Assembly: GCA_964034945.1 (NCBI GenBank)
Contig: OZ035961.1
Coordinates: 3,826,001 to 3,890,000, forward strand
Length of the DNA stretch: 64,000 nucleotides
Direction of reading: 5' to 3'
Source of the DNA: Chrysopilus asiliformis
Taxonomy: Eukaryota > Arthropoda > Insecta > Diptera > Rhagionidae
Below the pieces are notes generated by a model, which was given only the letters and a program-made list of their open reading frames with translations, did not search any database and was not told the DNA's origin. How positions within the stretch are numbered: the first letter of the stretch is position 1; every line of letters starts with the position of its first letter. Positions 26,847 through 39,460 of the stretch are shown here, piece after piece. Made by a program: the position numbers and the translations under genes.

Positions 26847-29454
26847 GGTTAATTAAATTGGTGTGAAACAAGTTTTCTATATTTTCTAAATCAATATACG
26901 GTTTTTGTACTAAGGTGAAGTTTTTTTTTTAATTTTATATTACTTCTACGATCCGTATTTAGAGATGTCTTGGACGGTATTTTATTTTATACCTCTTGCT
27001 ATAATTAGGGCCTGTTCTACACCAGGTAATCACAATATTGTTTTTAAAACAGTTTTAGAGATTTGACCGTTTATAGTCCAATCCTAAATTTTAGTTTAAA
27101 AAAGAGTTGGCCCTACAACACATTTCCGATCTTTGCCTACAGAGGTCATCCCGGTTGCGTGCTATTATTTTCGTTAAAAAATGTAAATTATTGTGCAGAT
27201 CACCTCATCATGAGAGCTTTTTCCTAAGAAAACTTCAACAATGCCAACAAATCTTAGATTCAATCCAAATGCCGAACAGTGCAACTTAAAGAAACTTTAA
27301 GAAAACTTTTAATAAAATTATATGATGAAAATAAAAAATAACTAAAAATGCTATTTCTGTTGCAAAAAAGCTCGGAAAGTGGTTAAGACTTTAGCTCAAA
27401 CAAGTTCTTTAATTGATCTTGGAAACCATACAAACTTTTTTTGAGTAAAATAGTAAATTATTGTATAATAAAAATTAAAAAAAAAATACCTAGGGATTTG
27501 ACCTCTAAAATGAGAGCAAGATAAAAGAGTTGAAAGTTTCTGCATACTGCATACTAACTTTTACTTACATTTGTTTTTTTCTGTGTGGTTCAAGGATGTA
27601 TTTAAATTCTGGATTTTGCTTTGATTTTAGTTCCTAAAATATAAATATTTGGTTCTGGTTCACCAAAATTTGAATACTTCAACGATTTTTGGTGTTGGTT
27701 CATATTTAGTGGTTTTTGCATTTCCTGATTGTATTAGTTATATTTTTTAAGATACGAGGCACGGAAAAAATTCGAGTTACACAGATTTTGGTCAGCGATT
27801 AGATAGTAGACATGCAAATTGTAAAACAATTTCTAATTTTAGTTCTTCAATTTGGCAACCTCAAGGACGGCGTTATTCAGCGTCTTTATAAAAATATATT
27901 TTATTCAGCGGAGCTTCAACCAATCGTGTGCCTCCCCATTTCATAAAAAAGTCCTTCAGGCGCGAAAATTCAAACTGCAAAGCACTAGATTAGAGATGGT
28001 TCAACAAATTCCTTTCAAGAAGAAAAAAAAAACACTGAAAAATACCTTCGAATCCTAGTTTCCTCACCATAAAATATTAGAGAACTTCCATTTAATATCA
28101 AACCTTGCATTAAATACGTTTGTCCAAAGTGGAAATTCGGAAAATGGTGGTGATTTTCCCGAGCAGAACTTTGTTTTGGGGTATTTTAAGCTTTCTTGAT
28201 GGGGAAATCCTACAGAATCATCTGACAACATGGACTTTTGTAAAGCGCGCCTACGCTAGTGTGTAGCGGCCGACCACGTGCGCACACAGGTGCTGATTAC
28301 GGTGTGTTAGTCTTCTTGGTAAAGAAGTGACAGCCAAATTGAGGGCGTTTTGGTTCATTCTCCAGTGGAGAAGTGACTTGAATCGAATATTCGATTCGCG
28401 TGCTCTGGCAGTCATACAATCACCTCCTAAGCTAAACCGCGCCGTTAGATGGGAATAAATCCAATATAGGACTAAAAAGGAGAGGCAGGAAAAAAGCAAC
28501 AACAACTACAAGAAAATAAGGAAAATAGAACTTTGTACAAGGAATTTTCACGATAAAATTTCTATTGTTCGGTTTTAAAATTGAAACGCGTTGGTGATTT
28601 ATATTTCTGTCTAAGGGGGTGGGTGGTTCCAGTTGAGAAAAAAAAACCGTGTGTGTTGTAAACCATCTAACTGAAAGTTTCACTTATTTCTACCTTTCGG
28701 TTCCGTTCACCTTGTCCTGCCTGCTGTTGTTTATCATCGCTGGATCGCGTGAAGCTTCTCGCATTTATCGATTTTAGTTTTCTATGTAAACAACTTGGTT
28801 TTGGAGTTTCAGAGAGGTTCCTCTGCCTCCGTCCGTTTGTGTCGTGTGCTGGAGGTTTTTACTAAAAAGCGGGACGTGTGCGGAACCTACCAACAGTGCT
28901 AGCGGGAAAATACGAGAAAAACGTATCGCGGGCGTGGAAAATTGCATCCAAGAAAATTCTTAAAGTCGTTATTAGTTTGTTTCCGTTGATTGTGTCTTCC
29001 CGGCCGAGCGCTAAGTTACTGGAACGAGTAGCGGGTGGTATTGCGAACAGCAAAAGGGCTGGCTGTAACGGGACAAAAGTGAATTCCTTCAAGTCAAGTG
29101 GGATTTGGTTGTGATTCTAGAGGTGAATTAAGTGGACGGAAAAGCGAATACACAAACAGAACGTTTTGTGGGAAAATCGAGTGCTGGGGGAGAATTTTGG
29201 TAGGCATAAGAAACGGAAAAGCCATGGAAATTATCCAAGTTGTGTAGCCCGTGAGGAAAGTGGCTCTACTATAACACCGCGTGTGCTAAAGGGTGTTACG
29301 GAGGGCTAAGGGAAATTCCTCGCAGCATTTCACCGTTTTCCTTTAGCCACAATAGTCGCGTTAAATGTATATAATTTCAAAGTAGTAGCTGTCGTTTTAA
29401 GTTTTAATTTTCTTTAATCGCCGAGGGAGACCACAAACAGGAGCGGTGCGAGTC
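26847..29454 (+). other. CFAP97-like 3' region and Patj 5' region
   Basis: 26847 to about 28200 is AT-rich with no gene signal beyond possible 3' UTR. From about 28230 to 29460 GC content rises and purine-rich, stop-containing sequence without long ORFs appears, as expected for promoter and 5' UTR of Patj. Possible splice signals are GTAGGCATAAG near 29200 and TTTCCTTTAG near 29345. No L27-type coding exon was found. Confidence 0.5.
27311..27316 (+). terminator. possible polyadenylation signal of CFAP97-like gene
   Basis: AATAAA about 465 bp after the stop codon, followed by another AATAAA near 27331. AATAAA is common by chance in DNA this AT-rich, so this is a plausible rather than firm site. 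Confidence 0.3.
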
Positions 29455-29478
29455 ATGACACCCGCGCGATGGTTCTAA
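29455..29478 (+). promoter_or_regulatory. short uORF overlapping the Patj start
   Basis: ATG at 29455 opens MTPARWF and stops at TAA 29476-29478, ten bases past the Patj ATG (29469) in another frame. Both ATGs have G at -3. If the leader is transcribed unspliced, ribosomes using this ATG would bypass the main start, so it should lower Patj translation. Confidence 0.5.
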
Positions 29479-31559
29479 ATACGGAATGGTCTCAAGTCGA
29501 GGTAATCGATCTCTTTAATGACGGGAACGGGCTGGGCTTTACCTTGGTCGGCGGACGGAGTACGGGGGTGGTAATCAAGGCTCTAATACCAGGCGGATTA
29601 GCGGAACGCGACGGTCGATTACAGAGCGGTGACCATGTCCTACAAATCGCCGATATTAATTTACGCGGTTTCAGTTCCGAGCAGGTGGCCACCGTACTAC
29701 GTCAGACCGGGCCACATGTCAGCATGGTGGTCGCGCGGCCCGTTGAACCCATGGGCTCCGGGTTCCAGTCGTTAGGCGGAAGTCATGCCCCCATCGTGCC
29801 CACTCGCCTTCTTTCCGATCCCGATGAACTCACCAAACAGATGTACCAGCATTCGACGTATGCGGCTGGCGCTAGCTACATCCCCTCACCCGTCAACGAT
29901 ATGCCAGCATTGTGTCCATCGCATCTGGAAGTGGTCGCTATAACCGATTTCTCCCCAGAATCCGTCGCTGCCGCCACCGCAGCCTGCATCACTGCCGGTC
30001 ATTTGAATGCGATATCTCCGAGTTCCATGCACCAGATTCCCTCGATTGTGACGAATTTCGTGGAGCTGCCCGAGACCGAGTCCTACGACGTGGAGTTACG
30101 GAAGAACGTCTACGGCCTGGGCATTACTGTGGCCGGATACGTGTGTGAGGAGGAAGACCTATCCGGAATATTCGTGAAGAGCATTATTGAGGGAAGTGCG
30201 GCCGAAATGAGCGGGAAGATTCAAATCAATGACCGGATAGTTGCCGTCGATGGGAAATCATTGTCTGGCGTCACTAATCACCAGGCAGTGGAGATCCTTC
30301 GTAACACGGATATCATTGTGAACTTGACGTTAGAGCGATTCCTTCGTGGCCGAAAATATGAGCATCTGCAAGTGGCATTGACGGAGGCGAAAATTGAAAC
30401 ACAATCGCAGACATCACTTCCGCAATCGCCGTCGATAGCGACGTTTTCCTGGGTACCGGCCAAATCTGATGCGGACTCTATCGGTACGGAGGAGTGCGGC
30501 GAATGCCAATTAGAATACGAGCTTGCATCGCATACTACTGTTGACTCGAATATGTCAATGGCAGCATTGGATAACAACAATTGTGAGAATCACATAAACG
30601 CCGTGATATGCCATGAAAATAGCAATGGCAGCATCGATGGTGATGATGACAACTGTGATAGTACCAGCACTAGTCCACGGAATTCCAAGCACAATACACC
30701 GACACCGACGCCCAGCATGGATTCACTGCATGTAACCTGGACGGGAAAGTGTCCGGAAAGCGAGATTATTGTGGCGGATATCAACAAATTGTCTGGCTTG
30801 GGGATAAGTCTGGAGGGTACGGTGGATGTTGAGTGTGGCATTGAGAAGCGACCGCATCACTACATCCGGTCGATCCTTGAAGAGGGTCCTGTCGGCAAGC
30901 ATGGCAAACTGAAACCAGGCGACGAATTGCTTCAGGTTAACGAACACAAACTGCAGGGGCTCAAGCACACGGATGTTGTGAAAATCCTGAAAGAATTGCC
31001 AGCACGAGTGAAGCTCGTGTGTGCGAGAGGTCCGACGGCGCCTTCCATTATTAACACCTCGCAGAATCCGGAAGCGTTTGAATCGAGAAGTCTATTGCCG
31101 GGTGGATGCCTTCAAGGACTCATGACGAAAGCACAATCGGAGAGTTCTCTATACACCTCGAGTACGGCGACTTTAACGGATCAACAGCGTTCGAAATCGG
31201 TGGAACAGGTATCGGGTCTGGCGTTATGGAGTAGCGAAGTATTGTATATAAATATCGAGAAGACGGAACGGGGTTTCGGTTTCAGTGTTTTGGACTATCA
31301 GGATCCGTTAGATTGCGAGGGTACCGTTATTGTTATACGCGGCCTGATACCTGGCGGTTCCGCGGAGGCAACGAATCTTATATTCCCAGGTGATCGATTA
31401 GTCTCCGTTGGTGAACAGAATTTGCAGGGATTAAGTTTGGACGAAGCGGTCACCATATTGAAAGGAATGCCCACCGGTCTAACGAAAATCGGACTCTGTA
31501 GGCCCTTATCGACATCGGATAATAATATAGCTTCACCTACCGACTCACCGACCACATAG
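29469..31559 (+). CDS. Patj: Patj, four-PDZ apical polarity scaffold (L27 not seen)
   Basis: Scaffold of the Crumbs-Stardust-Patj complex at the apical junction of epithelia. The 696 residues contain four PDZ domains at about 9-91 (GLGF 21-24), 206-290 (GLGI 216-219), 432-520 (GLGI 443-446) and 591-678 (GFGF 602-605). Blocks such as LQSGDHVLQIADINLRGFSS, LSGIFVKS, RPHHYIRSIL and SVLDYQDPLD match fly Patj in order. Fly Patj is longer because an N-terminal L27 domain, which binds Stardust, precedes PDZ1; none is visible here. An in-frame stop lies at 29415-29417. Alternatively an acceptor at 29440 (ACAAACAG) joins upstream exons, giving SGASHDTRA before Met1. GC is clearly higher than in flanking DNA. 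The C-terminus after PDZ4 is short. Confidence 0.92.
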   Translation: MVLNTEWSQVEVIDLFNDGNGLGFTLVGGRSTGVVIKALIPGGLAERDGRLQSGDHVLQIADINLRGFSSEQVATVLRQTGPHVSMVVARPVEPMGSGFQSLGGSHAPIVPTRLLSDPDELTKQMYQHSTYAAGASYIPSPVNDMPALCPSHLEVVAITDFSPESVAAATAACITAGHLNAISPSSMHQIPSIVTNFVELPETESYDVELRKNVYGLGITVAGYVCEEEDLSGIFVKSIIEGSAAEMSGKIQINDRIVAVDGKSLSGVTNHQAVEILRNTDIIVNLTLERFLRGRKYEHLQVALTEAKIETQSQTSLPQSPSIATFSWVPAKSDADSIGTEECGECQLEYELASHTTVDSNMSMAALDNNNCENHINAVICHENSNGSIDGDDDNCDSTSTSPRNSKHNTPTPTPSMDSLHVTWTGKCPESEIIVADINKLSGLGISLEGTVDVECGIEKRPHHYIRSILEEGPVGKHGKLKPGDELLQVNEHKLQGLKHTDVVKILKELPARVKLVCARGPTAPSIINTSQNPEAFESRSLLPGGCLQGLMTKAQSESSLYTSSTATLTDQQRSKSVEQVSGLALWSSEVLYINIEKTERGFGFSVLDYQDPLDCEGTVIVIRGLIPGGSAEATNLIFPGDRLVSVGEQNLQGLSLDEAVTILKGMPTGLTKIGLCRPLSTSDNNIASPTDSPTT

Positions 31560-31565
31560 CTGACG

Positions 31566-31571
31566 GTAAGT
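31566..31571 (+). other. splice donor just after the Patj stop codon
   Basis: The stop TAG (31557-31559) is followed by CTGACG/GTAAGT, a near-consensus donor six bases on. It implies a 3'-UTR intron with terminal exon(s) downstream, possibly spanning much of the gene-poor region to the right. Confidence 0.55.
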
Positions 31572-34500
31572 CGTTAAATCGTTCTAAATTATTATCCTTA
31601 AAATGTCCAATTGCAGCCGATATCCCTACTATCATCATTTGACATATCCTTAATGACTTACAATTTGATGAAAGAGAAAATAATTTCAATTAGTTAAATT
31701 GTATGCTTTACCAATTTCGTGTATTAAAGCATTTTGTTGATGCGAACATTTTCGGAATTGGTAACAGCAACAACTCAAATTAGTTCTAAGAAGTCATTAT
31801 ATCTTCATTTATTTTGATTTTAACAACTTTGGGGCCCATTTTTCTAAGGAAAATGGTAGAGCCTTGATTATGAGATAATGGAAATTTATTTTACTTATTG
31901 TTAACAATGGAGTACTTCATTAAATAGCCAAACCTTACTTCAGTTAATTGGCGATATATTCAACTCTAATAGGAGTCTATCAGATTCTGGTATTGACTTT
32001 TGAACTTTGGTATTCATTTTGTCAGAATATTGAAATAAATAGTCGACAAATGAGGCTACAATTCATTTATAAGGTTTTTATCCATAACTATTGGATCTAT
32101 AGATTTTTTTTTTGCTATGTCCTTAATAAAATAATCCATCACGAAAGCTAAACAAACAAACTCTGTTTCATTAGAAGTTTTCATATTTATATATTGTAAT
32201 ATCTATTAACCAAAAACTCAGTAAAATCTAGTCGGCAACCCAAATTTAGTACAAAACCCAAATTTAGTTTGGACTTTCACTTCTTCTACTCCCAGACGAG
32301 CTGTCAAATAAATCTCTAAGCCAAGTGCCTAAATACATGATAGTTAATAATAGTACTGGTGTTTTCTTTTTATTGTTGTTTAGGATGATAATTTAGAGCA
32401 CCGAGTTGCATCCAACACCGGGTTTACTACAGATAATAATTTTGTATAATGTTGTGGCACGTGGATGACTCCATGTTGGCCATATGACGTTGTAGCTTTT
32501 ATTTCTGATCTGTAATCGTATTTTAAGTTAGGTGCGATAGGGCCTTTATGACACGAAGTAAATGCTTATGGAGCATGAAATTTACTCGCAGAAATAAATT
32601 CGTCGAAAGAAAGTTAAATGTCCCCTTGATTTTTTTTTAAATTTTCGTACAAAACCCGAAAAATCTTTTCACTTTCCATTCGCTTGAAATAACAATATAT
32701 TTCTACACAAAAAGAAAATTTAAGCTTGTTTGAATTTAAATTTGATAGACAAAATGTCAGAAACCACAAGTAATGTTTATATAACTGAAAAAACCGCATG
32801 CCGATCAAATAAAAGGTTTTCTTTTTTCCCGTATATTTATATTGTAGTAAAACTCAGAATAATAAATTACTATTATAAAATCTCATCTGTCAAAAGCTAC
32901 TGTTAAAATCTTGTGAATATTCTTAAAATGGTTGAAAAATTGTAAAAATCAGAGACAAAGCTGAGGTAAGAAAAACCACTAACGAAAAATTGTATCTATT
33001 CATCGTTGGACATATGATTGAATACATTTGAAAAGGAAAATCCTGAGTAGATTGAATTAATGTTTTGCTAAAAATTACTGAAAATTTGCAAACCAATGGA
33101 CGTTGCTTATAATCCCCTTGGAGCAAATGTAATGAAATTCTATTCTTTACCTAAAAAGGTTGATTTTTGTTATGTCTTCAGTTGAAAGATAAGAACCACT
33201 TTTTCTTATGCAAAAATTCATAGGCAAAATGGTTTCATTCAATTGGAAACTTTATGTAAAACAGCAGTCAGAAAAGGGGACCTTGATTTTGTTTCTTGTA
33301 AATAACAAAGAAAATTTTTTGACACTGGATAATGCAATTTTTATTTTTCTTTCTATATTCAGAAATTTCAGAAAAAAAACATACTTATTGTTAACTCAAG
33401 GTTAATATAAAGAGGAGGTTTTGTGCTAGGTCTCATGTTCGGGAAATTCATTAGGTAATGTAAGAATAACGCTAATATCATTTTCTTCAAAATTTTCTGG
33501 GTTTCAGAGGTCATTGACCACGAATTTGGTGTGGAATTTCGAAATCTGAAATTTTTATTTAGTTAGGATAACGTAGGTATACTTTTTTTCCTCTTAATCT
33601 CGGGAAAACTAGCAATTCGGGGTTTTAAACATGAATCTAATGTCAAAATTTGTGAATTAGTACCCCAAGGTCCTGTAAATTTAATGATAGTTTCTCAAAA
33701 GTCATTAAAAAAAGATTTCTGGAATTTTTTGCTTTGAATTTCCACAATGTATCCAAATATATATCAACTCGGCCACGATGGATCCACTTTCTTAGTTATT
33801 CTTGAAATTTTCTTGGTCATTAAACTGAACCTTTGGAACATAATTATATAACGATTCACATATAATAATTACATTTTCTTTAAACATATTGAACTTTGAT
33901 ATATTTAATTTTCCAGACTAGAAAGAAAGCATTTTAAAAGTTAGAACCTTTCAGGATTCATCAAATGATGAAAAAAAGCCAACCCACCCACCTTCAATTG
34001 CACATTTTTCCGATTTTCTTTTGCTTTTTTATATGCTTGAATTCATTCTGTCCTCATCTAAAGTCAATTTCTTTTTCCTTTTGTCTAGACATCATTTTCC
34101 AATGACATCAGCAATAAATGGTTTTCCTTATCATGAAAAAATGTGATGCTATGAATATGTTGTTCTTTTCTTTTAAATCTAAAATGTCGTCTTTTTTCTA
34201 TGTACTTGATTTCAAATTAAATCAAAATTCGTTGAAATGACAAAGTGAGTGCCTGTGCAATTTTATTTGCACAGTTTCCTTATTCAATGTTTGTAAATTT
34301 AAGCATTTTGTCGCTTGTTGAGCATTTTGAAGAGCTGATCCATTTTACTATAGCAGTTTCCCCAGAAATTTCCGCCTTCACATGAATCAGTGATTCTGTT
34401 TACCAACATGTTTTGTCTCATACACAGAAAATAGGAGAAAAACCGAAAAAAAGACACGTCTTTCGTCGCCCCTCTCGAGATACTACTTCAATTTAGAACG

Positions 34501-36075
34501 ATGTGGGGCGATAAACTTCATTTGAATATCCCAGAAATAACGTCAAGTGATGGTCCATTATACGAGTGGAAAATTGATTTTCATTCTATTTCGTATACCG
34601 CATTTCCTGATTGTCAGTCAATGTTGCATTCCGTTTACGCATATTGAATATTGTTTTGCATAAATATTTATGCGAGGAAAATTCAATTATGATGCAGAGA
34701 AAACGAAATTGTGCATCAAATCGAAATGGTTCTATATTGGCCCGGAATTTGCATTCAGTTTGGAATACATTTTAGGCCCTTATGGATGTGAATAGTTTGG
34801 AACATTGATTTTTAATTTTCCCACAAAAATTTCGTATTTAATTTTTCGATTGTGTGTCATCCATATTGCATTTGTCAAGGAAAATATTTGCCATTTTCAG
34901 ATACACGCATACATTAAAATTTTTATTCAATTAATTTCTTCCCCATCCTGTCTACAAGCAAACATCCTTTATAACATTTTAATTAACTCACAAAACATCT
35001 CATATAAGAGTATGGAAATTTAAGAATTTCTTGGAATTTCAACAGAGTTTTTTGCTTCATTTTTTTTAATCTATCGTGTTACAAACTCGGGAAAACTCAT
35101 TGATGTTTTTTGCCCCACTTACCCTAGAGTAACTCAGTTCATTTTGGTTCTAAAACAAATAAAATGCCCCAAGTAAAAGCCTAAAGCAACAGACCCTTAT
35201 TTAAGGAAAAACCCATTAACTCTGATAAAATAGAGAAAAAGTTGTTTGTTTGTGTAAGAGTAAAAAAAAAATTCCCGAGTAACATTTCCGGTCATATGTC
35301 ATTAATGGCCAACACTAACTGGAGTTGAGGTTAAATGATCATTTAGGAAGGTAGACAATCGACTTGAGTAAATGGGTTTTTAGAGCATAATATTTACCTG
35401 GCCAGAATAGCCTAGGTAAACATTGATATTCATAGGTACGCTTCGGTGGCGCGAAATCTTCACATTATCAATTCAGGAATTTCGACCCGTTTGCAAAAAA
35501 TAGCTATTTATTTTGTAAAGTTCTTTCAATGAGAAATTAAATATAGAGGAGGGGGTGGGGGGGGGATCATCTCAAAATGCAACAGGGTTAACTGAGGTCA
35601 TTTCTCTTTGATAACTTGGTATTAATACAGTGGGCACTAAGTCAAGTGGTTTTAGCTCCATTTAATGACATGGGGGTGAATGAAAAGCGAGTTAGGTACA
35701 CACTTGATGCCATTTTTCCCACGAAATTTCCCAGAATTTACCTATTTTGCCATAGAATACGTCGATTCTTCCTTCTTCTTTCCCTCAGAACAAAACCTTT
35801 TTTTCCCTCAAAACAAACTCTTTTTTTCCGTCAGAACAAAATCTTTTTTTCCCTCAAAACAAAGTTTTTTAAAAATAGTCAATCTAATTATTTTATAATG
35901 TGGAATCAGGAATGCAGCTAAAAAGGCTAATTTCAGTTGCTAAAATAATCAAATTATTTAAGTTCAAATTACAAAAATTATCAATTTAATCACAAAATAG
36001 TAAATTTTATTGTACTACTAAATTTTGGAGTTCTTCAATACCATCATGGTGAACTTTCAAAGTTCTTATCGGACA
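31572..36075. other. gene-poor AT-rich stretch
   Basis: No ORF with protein-like composition and no transposon ends recognised. It has poly-A/T runs, a G-rich run near 35548-35566 and a small 23-bp tandem repeat at 35782-35870. It may be the 3'-UTR intron of Patj. Confidence 0.5.
35782..35870 (+). repeat. 23-bp tandem repeat, four copies
   Basis: Units starting CCCTCAGAACAAAACC at 35782, 35805, 35828 and 35851, each ending in a T run, exact period 23 bp. This simple minisatellite gives rise to spurious Phe/Pro-rich ORFs. Confidence 0.8.
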
Positions 36076-36347
36076 CACTCAGAAAAATGGAGGCTAACTT
36101 GACGACCTACATACGGCGTAATTGGCCTCGGGCAGGCGCGCGTTCGTCTGCATGTGGGCAAGTAAAACTGAGTTGACCTGTGGTCGGAGAAATTCTGAAA
36201 TTAAGCCACCAGCAGGTGAAGTAGGGCATTGGGAGCTGCACGAGTTGACCTTAGATAGGTTAACTCTGACCGCTAGCTGGCTTACAGAAACCTCTGTAAG
36301 GTCAGAGTTAACCTGACAAAAAGTTGACCTGGACATTTTTCTGAGTG
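36076..36347. mobile_element. inverted-repeat MITE (272 bp)
   Basis: Terminal CACTCAGAAAAATG and CATTTTTCTGAGTG are perfect 14-bp TIRs. Inner arms GGTTAACTCTGACC / GGTCAGAGTTAACC form a further hairpin at the right end. GC is higher than in the flanks. No certain target duplication. Confidence 0.75.
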
Positions 36348-38869
36348 CAGGTAGATCATTTCCAGATTCACATTAATTTATAAAATTAATTGAGAAATTC
36401 TCGTAAATATCTGCTATCATGAAATCTCCTTTTTTTTGTTTTACAGAGGTCCTAGGTTCCCTTTTTCCTATTTAGGTTGAAATTTACTTTACAAAGGAAA
36501 ATTTCACACAATCTGGCATCATTATCTTCATCCCTCGATTGCAATGGACTTTCATCAGTGTTAGTGCAATGTTAAATTTTTGCCTAGATAATACCCAAAG
36601 TATTTTTTTTTTGCATTATTAACATTCGATGACTTTGAAGCACTAAAACAAAAACAATAAACATCTGAATCATATGAACAAAATAAATTAACTCATTATG
36701 ATTTCAAATAATTTCGATAGCCATTTAAGTTAATTTAAAATAATTCAATTTACCGCCACAGAGAAAAGCCAGTTGCAAATTTTGAGCCAAAATAAATAAT
36801 TAAGAATTTTATCAATAAATCTGAATGAAATTTATAAATAATGTGCTTCAATTGAATTATATAAGGCGTAGTAACAAAATTTTACGCTTTAGTAATTGCA
36901 ATTAATGTAAACAAATTACCATCTCTGATATATTAATGCGAAAATAAAATTAATTTTATTATTTATTTATAAAATATTGAATTGTATACTTTCAACACTT
37001 TTTTTCGTTTTTTTCCTGGTGTATTGTTAGCTAGCATTAAGCTACGGTTGTTACGTAATGATTAAATTATGTTGATTAATATTAAAATTTAAATATCGGA
37101 GTGTACAATTAATTTAAAAATCGATGAATATTATTGGTTGATGACTTGTGTTATTTTTTAAGATTTATGGCAATACGCAGGAGCGGATTAAGGCTTCAGG
37201 AGGCCTTAGAAAAATTTGAATTTGGATCCCCTTCAATGGCGCACGCAGGATTTTCTTGAAGAGGTAGAGGAGGGGGGGGGGGGCGAGTCAATTGAAAAAA
37301 GAAATAAATGTTGATGAATTATCCTCTAATTTTATCAATGGAACCCTAAACACCTAAAAGTGACCCGAGATTTCTGTTTAAAAAAAACCCCCAATTATTA
37401 ATACAAATTCAATACTCGCAAATTTCTTTTCAACTTTAACTACTCGTAAAATCAAATCTAGCGAATCCACATTCAATTTGAAATGTATTTTCTTGACCTT
37501 GATTGAAAATACGCTAGATTTAACCACAATCTGGATTTAAAATTCGAATTGTGTTTGTTGTGTGTGCCTGTCATATCTTCGTACTTGTCGTAGGTATACA
37601 CACGTATTCTCTAAAGCAAATCTCACGTTTTCCTTCCGAACGATGGCATTTGAAAGGAATTAAATTCAGTCGTTTATATAACAATTTGACAGACGTTTAT
37701 ATTTTCAACGGTGAAAAATATGAAATAAAAATTCATATCTATATTGATTTTGCTAAAGGTGACGGGGCACAACGGCTAAACACCAGCCACCGGCAATGGC
37801 AGCTGTGAAAAATCGTATGTCCTGAAAACCTTCGTCTCGTATATTCGCCTGTATATTCAGTGCGTATGTGTGTGTGTGTATTTTTGTGTAATTCAAGTGC
37901 GAAAAAAGGGTTAAGGCTGGGTTGATTTGGTTTGGTCTGGTCTGGTGCCACACCGGATGCCACATTGTATGAGTATGTGCTGCATTAATTTATTTTCCAT
38001 TTCCAACAGACGTTTTTCAAACATTTATCAACGAGACGAAAGGAAATAAAAAAAAAACAACAACAACAAATAAAAAATTTAAGGAGATATATTCCGTATG
38101 GGAAATGAAATTTTTAAGATAACCTGGAAAATTCTCATAATTACATTAAATCAAAATTAATTAGACGGGCAATTTACAATTGTTATCACGTGGACGAGAG
38201 TTAGGTTTAATGAACTAGAAATTGGCTCGATTTCATTCTTCTTTTCCGAGATAAAAATAATAATAATATTAATTTCACAGCCATAACGTTTTTTCTTTAG
38301 GTTTATGGAGATTAAGGCCAATCTTAATAGAATTAAAGAGAGAATCAATTTGAGCATTCATGAGAATTATCTAACATTGATGTACATATCCGATAACTTT
38401 TGAAAATTTTCTATAAATAGTTTATCAATGAATTACGGTTGCCTCATCAATCTATTTTAAACGCAGGAAATTGATTCCAAAAGCGTTTGCGTGTCGATAA
38501 ATATCTCTCCAATTATCTTAGGAATAGAAAACTTGACTATAAAAAGCGTTTTAAATAAAAAAAAAAAGTGGATGCCTCGAATTAATCTGATTCAATCTTG
38601 TAGAAAACATAAAAAAAATTTCCTTTTTTTTTGCTTAGAAAAAGTTTTTTTTTCACATTTTTGCATTTTTTGTTGTAGGAGTTTTAGGAAAACTGTTTTT
38701 AAACATGATGAAAAATTGTACTTTGTGTCAAGTTCATACAGCCTATTTTTCAATAATTGCGGGAACAAAGGAAAATCTTTGCCATAATTACCATAATTGC
38801 GGGTGCAAAGGAAAATCTGAATAAAACTCATCGTTACATATCGGTTTCGCACAACGTATGATGCAAAAT
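36348..38869. other. gene-poor AT-rich stretch
   Basis: No gene seen. Contains a G-rich run near 37265-37285 and a direct duplication around 38757-38817 (AATTGCGGGAACAAAGG and AATTGCGGGTGCAAAGG, both followed by AAAATCT). The patch 37550-37965 is a little richer in GC without a supportable ORF. Confidence 0.5.
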
Positions 38870-39460
38870 ATATGGGGTTACAAATTGGTTGCTGCGACGT
38901 CACAGCAACGTTGCTGCAAAGGTTTTTTTTCAGTTTTTTAAGCTAGAAGGTCGAGAAAACCATGAATCAGAAATGGATAAATGGTTAAACACAAAAAAAA
39001 AGTTTTTTAATTACTATCGTTACAAAAAAAACTGTGGTGCAACCGTTATAGCGAAAACTCTTCTGTAACGAATAATGACAAGTGGAAAGGGCGATGGGCA
39101 AATCAAGCGTGACGTCAATGTAAACTTGTAGCACAAGAATACATCAGAAAACTCTGTAAGTATGAATTCTTTGGTCCAAAGTCGAGTTCGATAGCACTGT
39201 TTGTCGTGAATTATAAACGAGCACAATAGAAACAAAGAAGAACAACAAAAACTTATCGACTGGTCGCAAAGTAACTGATTTGCAACCATTTTTTTGTAAC
39301 CGCTGACAGTATAGCCAATTTGTAACGGCCTTTAAGCGACTGGGTACAAAGTAACCAAATTACAACTGGTTTTATTGTGACCGGTCACAGGTTTTTTTTT
39401 ACTGCCACTGCTTTACGACCTGGGGCACATCGTCACCTGACTCACAAATACAATGTTGGC
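38870..39460. repeat. inverted, decayed copy of the 13520-14010 repeat
   Basis: Begins TTACAAATTGGTTGCTGCGA and contains GGTCGCAAAGTAACTGATTT and TGTGACCGGTCACAGG, matching the reverse complement of the tandem-array repeat in Men intron 1. The array is reduced to about three diverged units. It ends near CACCTGACTCACAAATACAA. Confidence 0.6.

Noticed and set aside
27107..27289. 60-codon ORF considered as a small gene
   Set aside because: No ATG start, no recognisable features, and it lies where the CFAP97-like 3' UTR would be.
35616..35921. 101-codon ORF rich in Phe, Pro and Lys
   Set aside because: Largely produced by the 23-bp tandem repeat and T runs.
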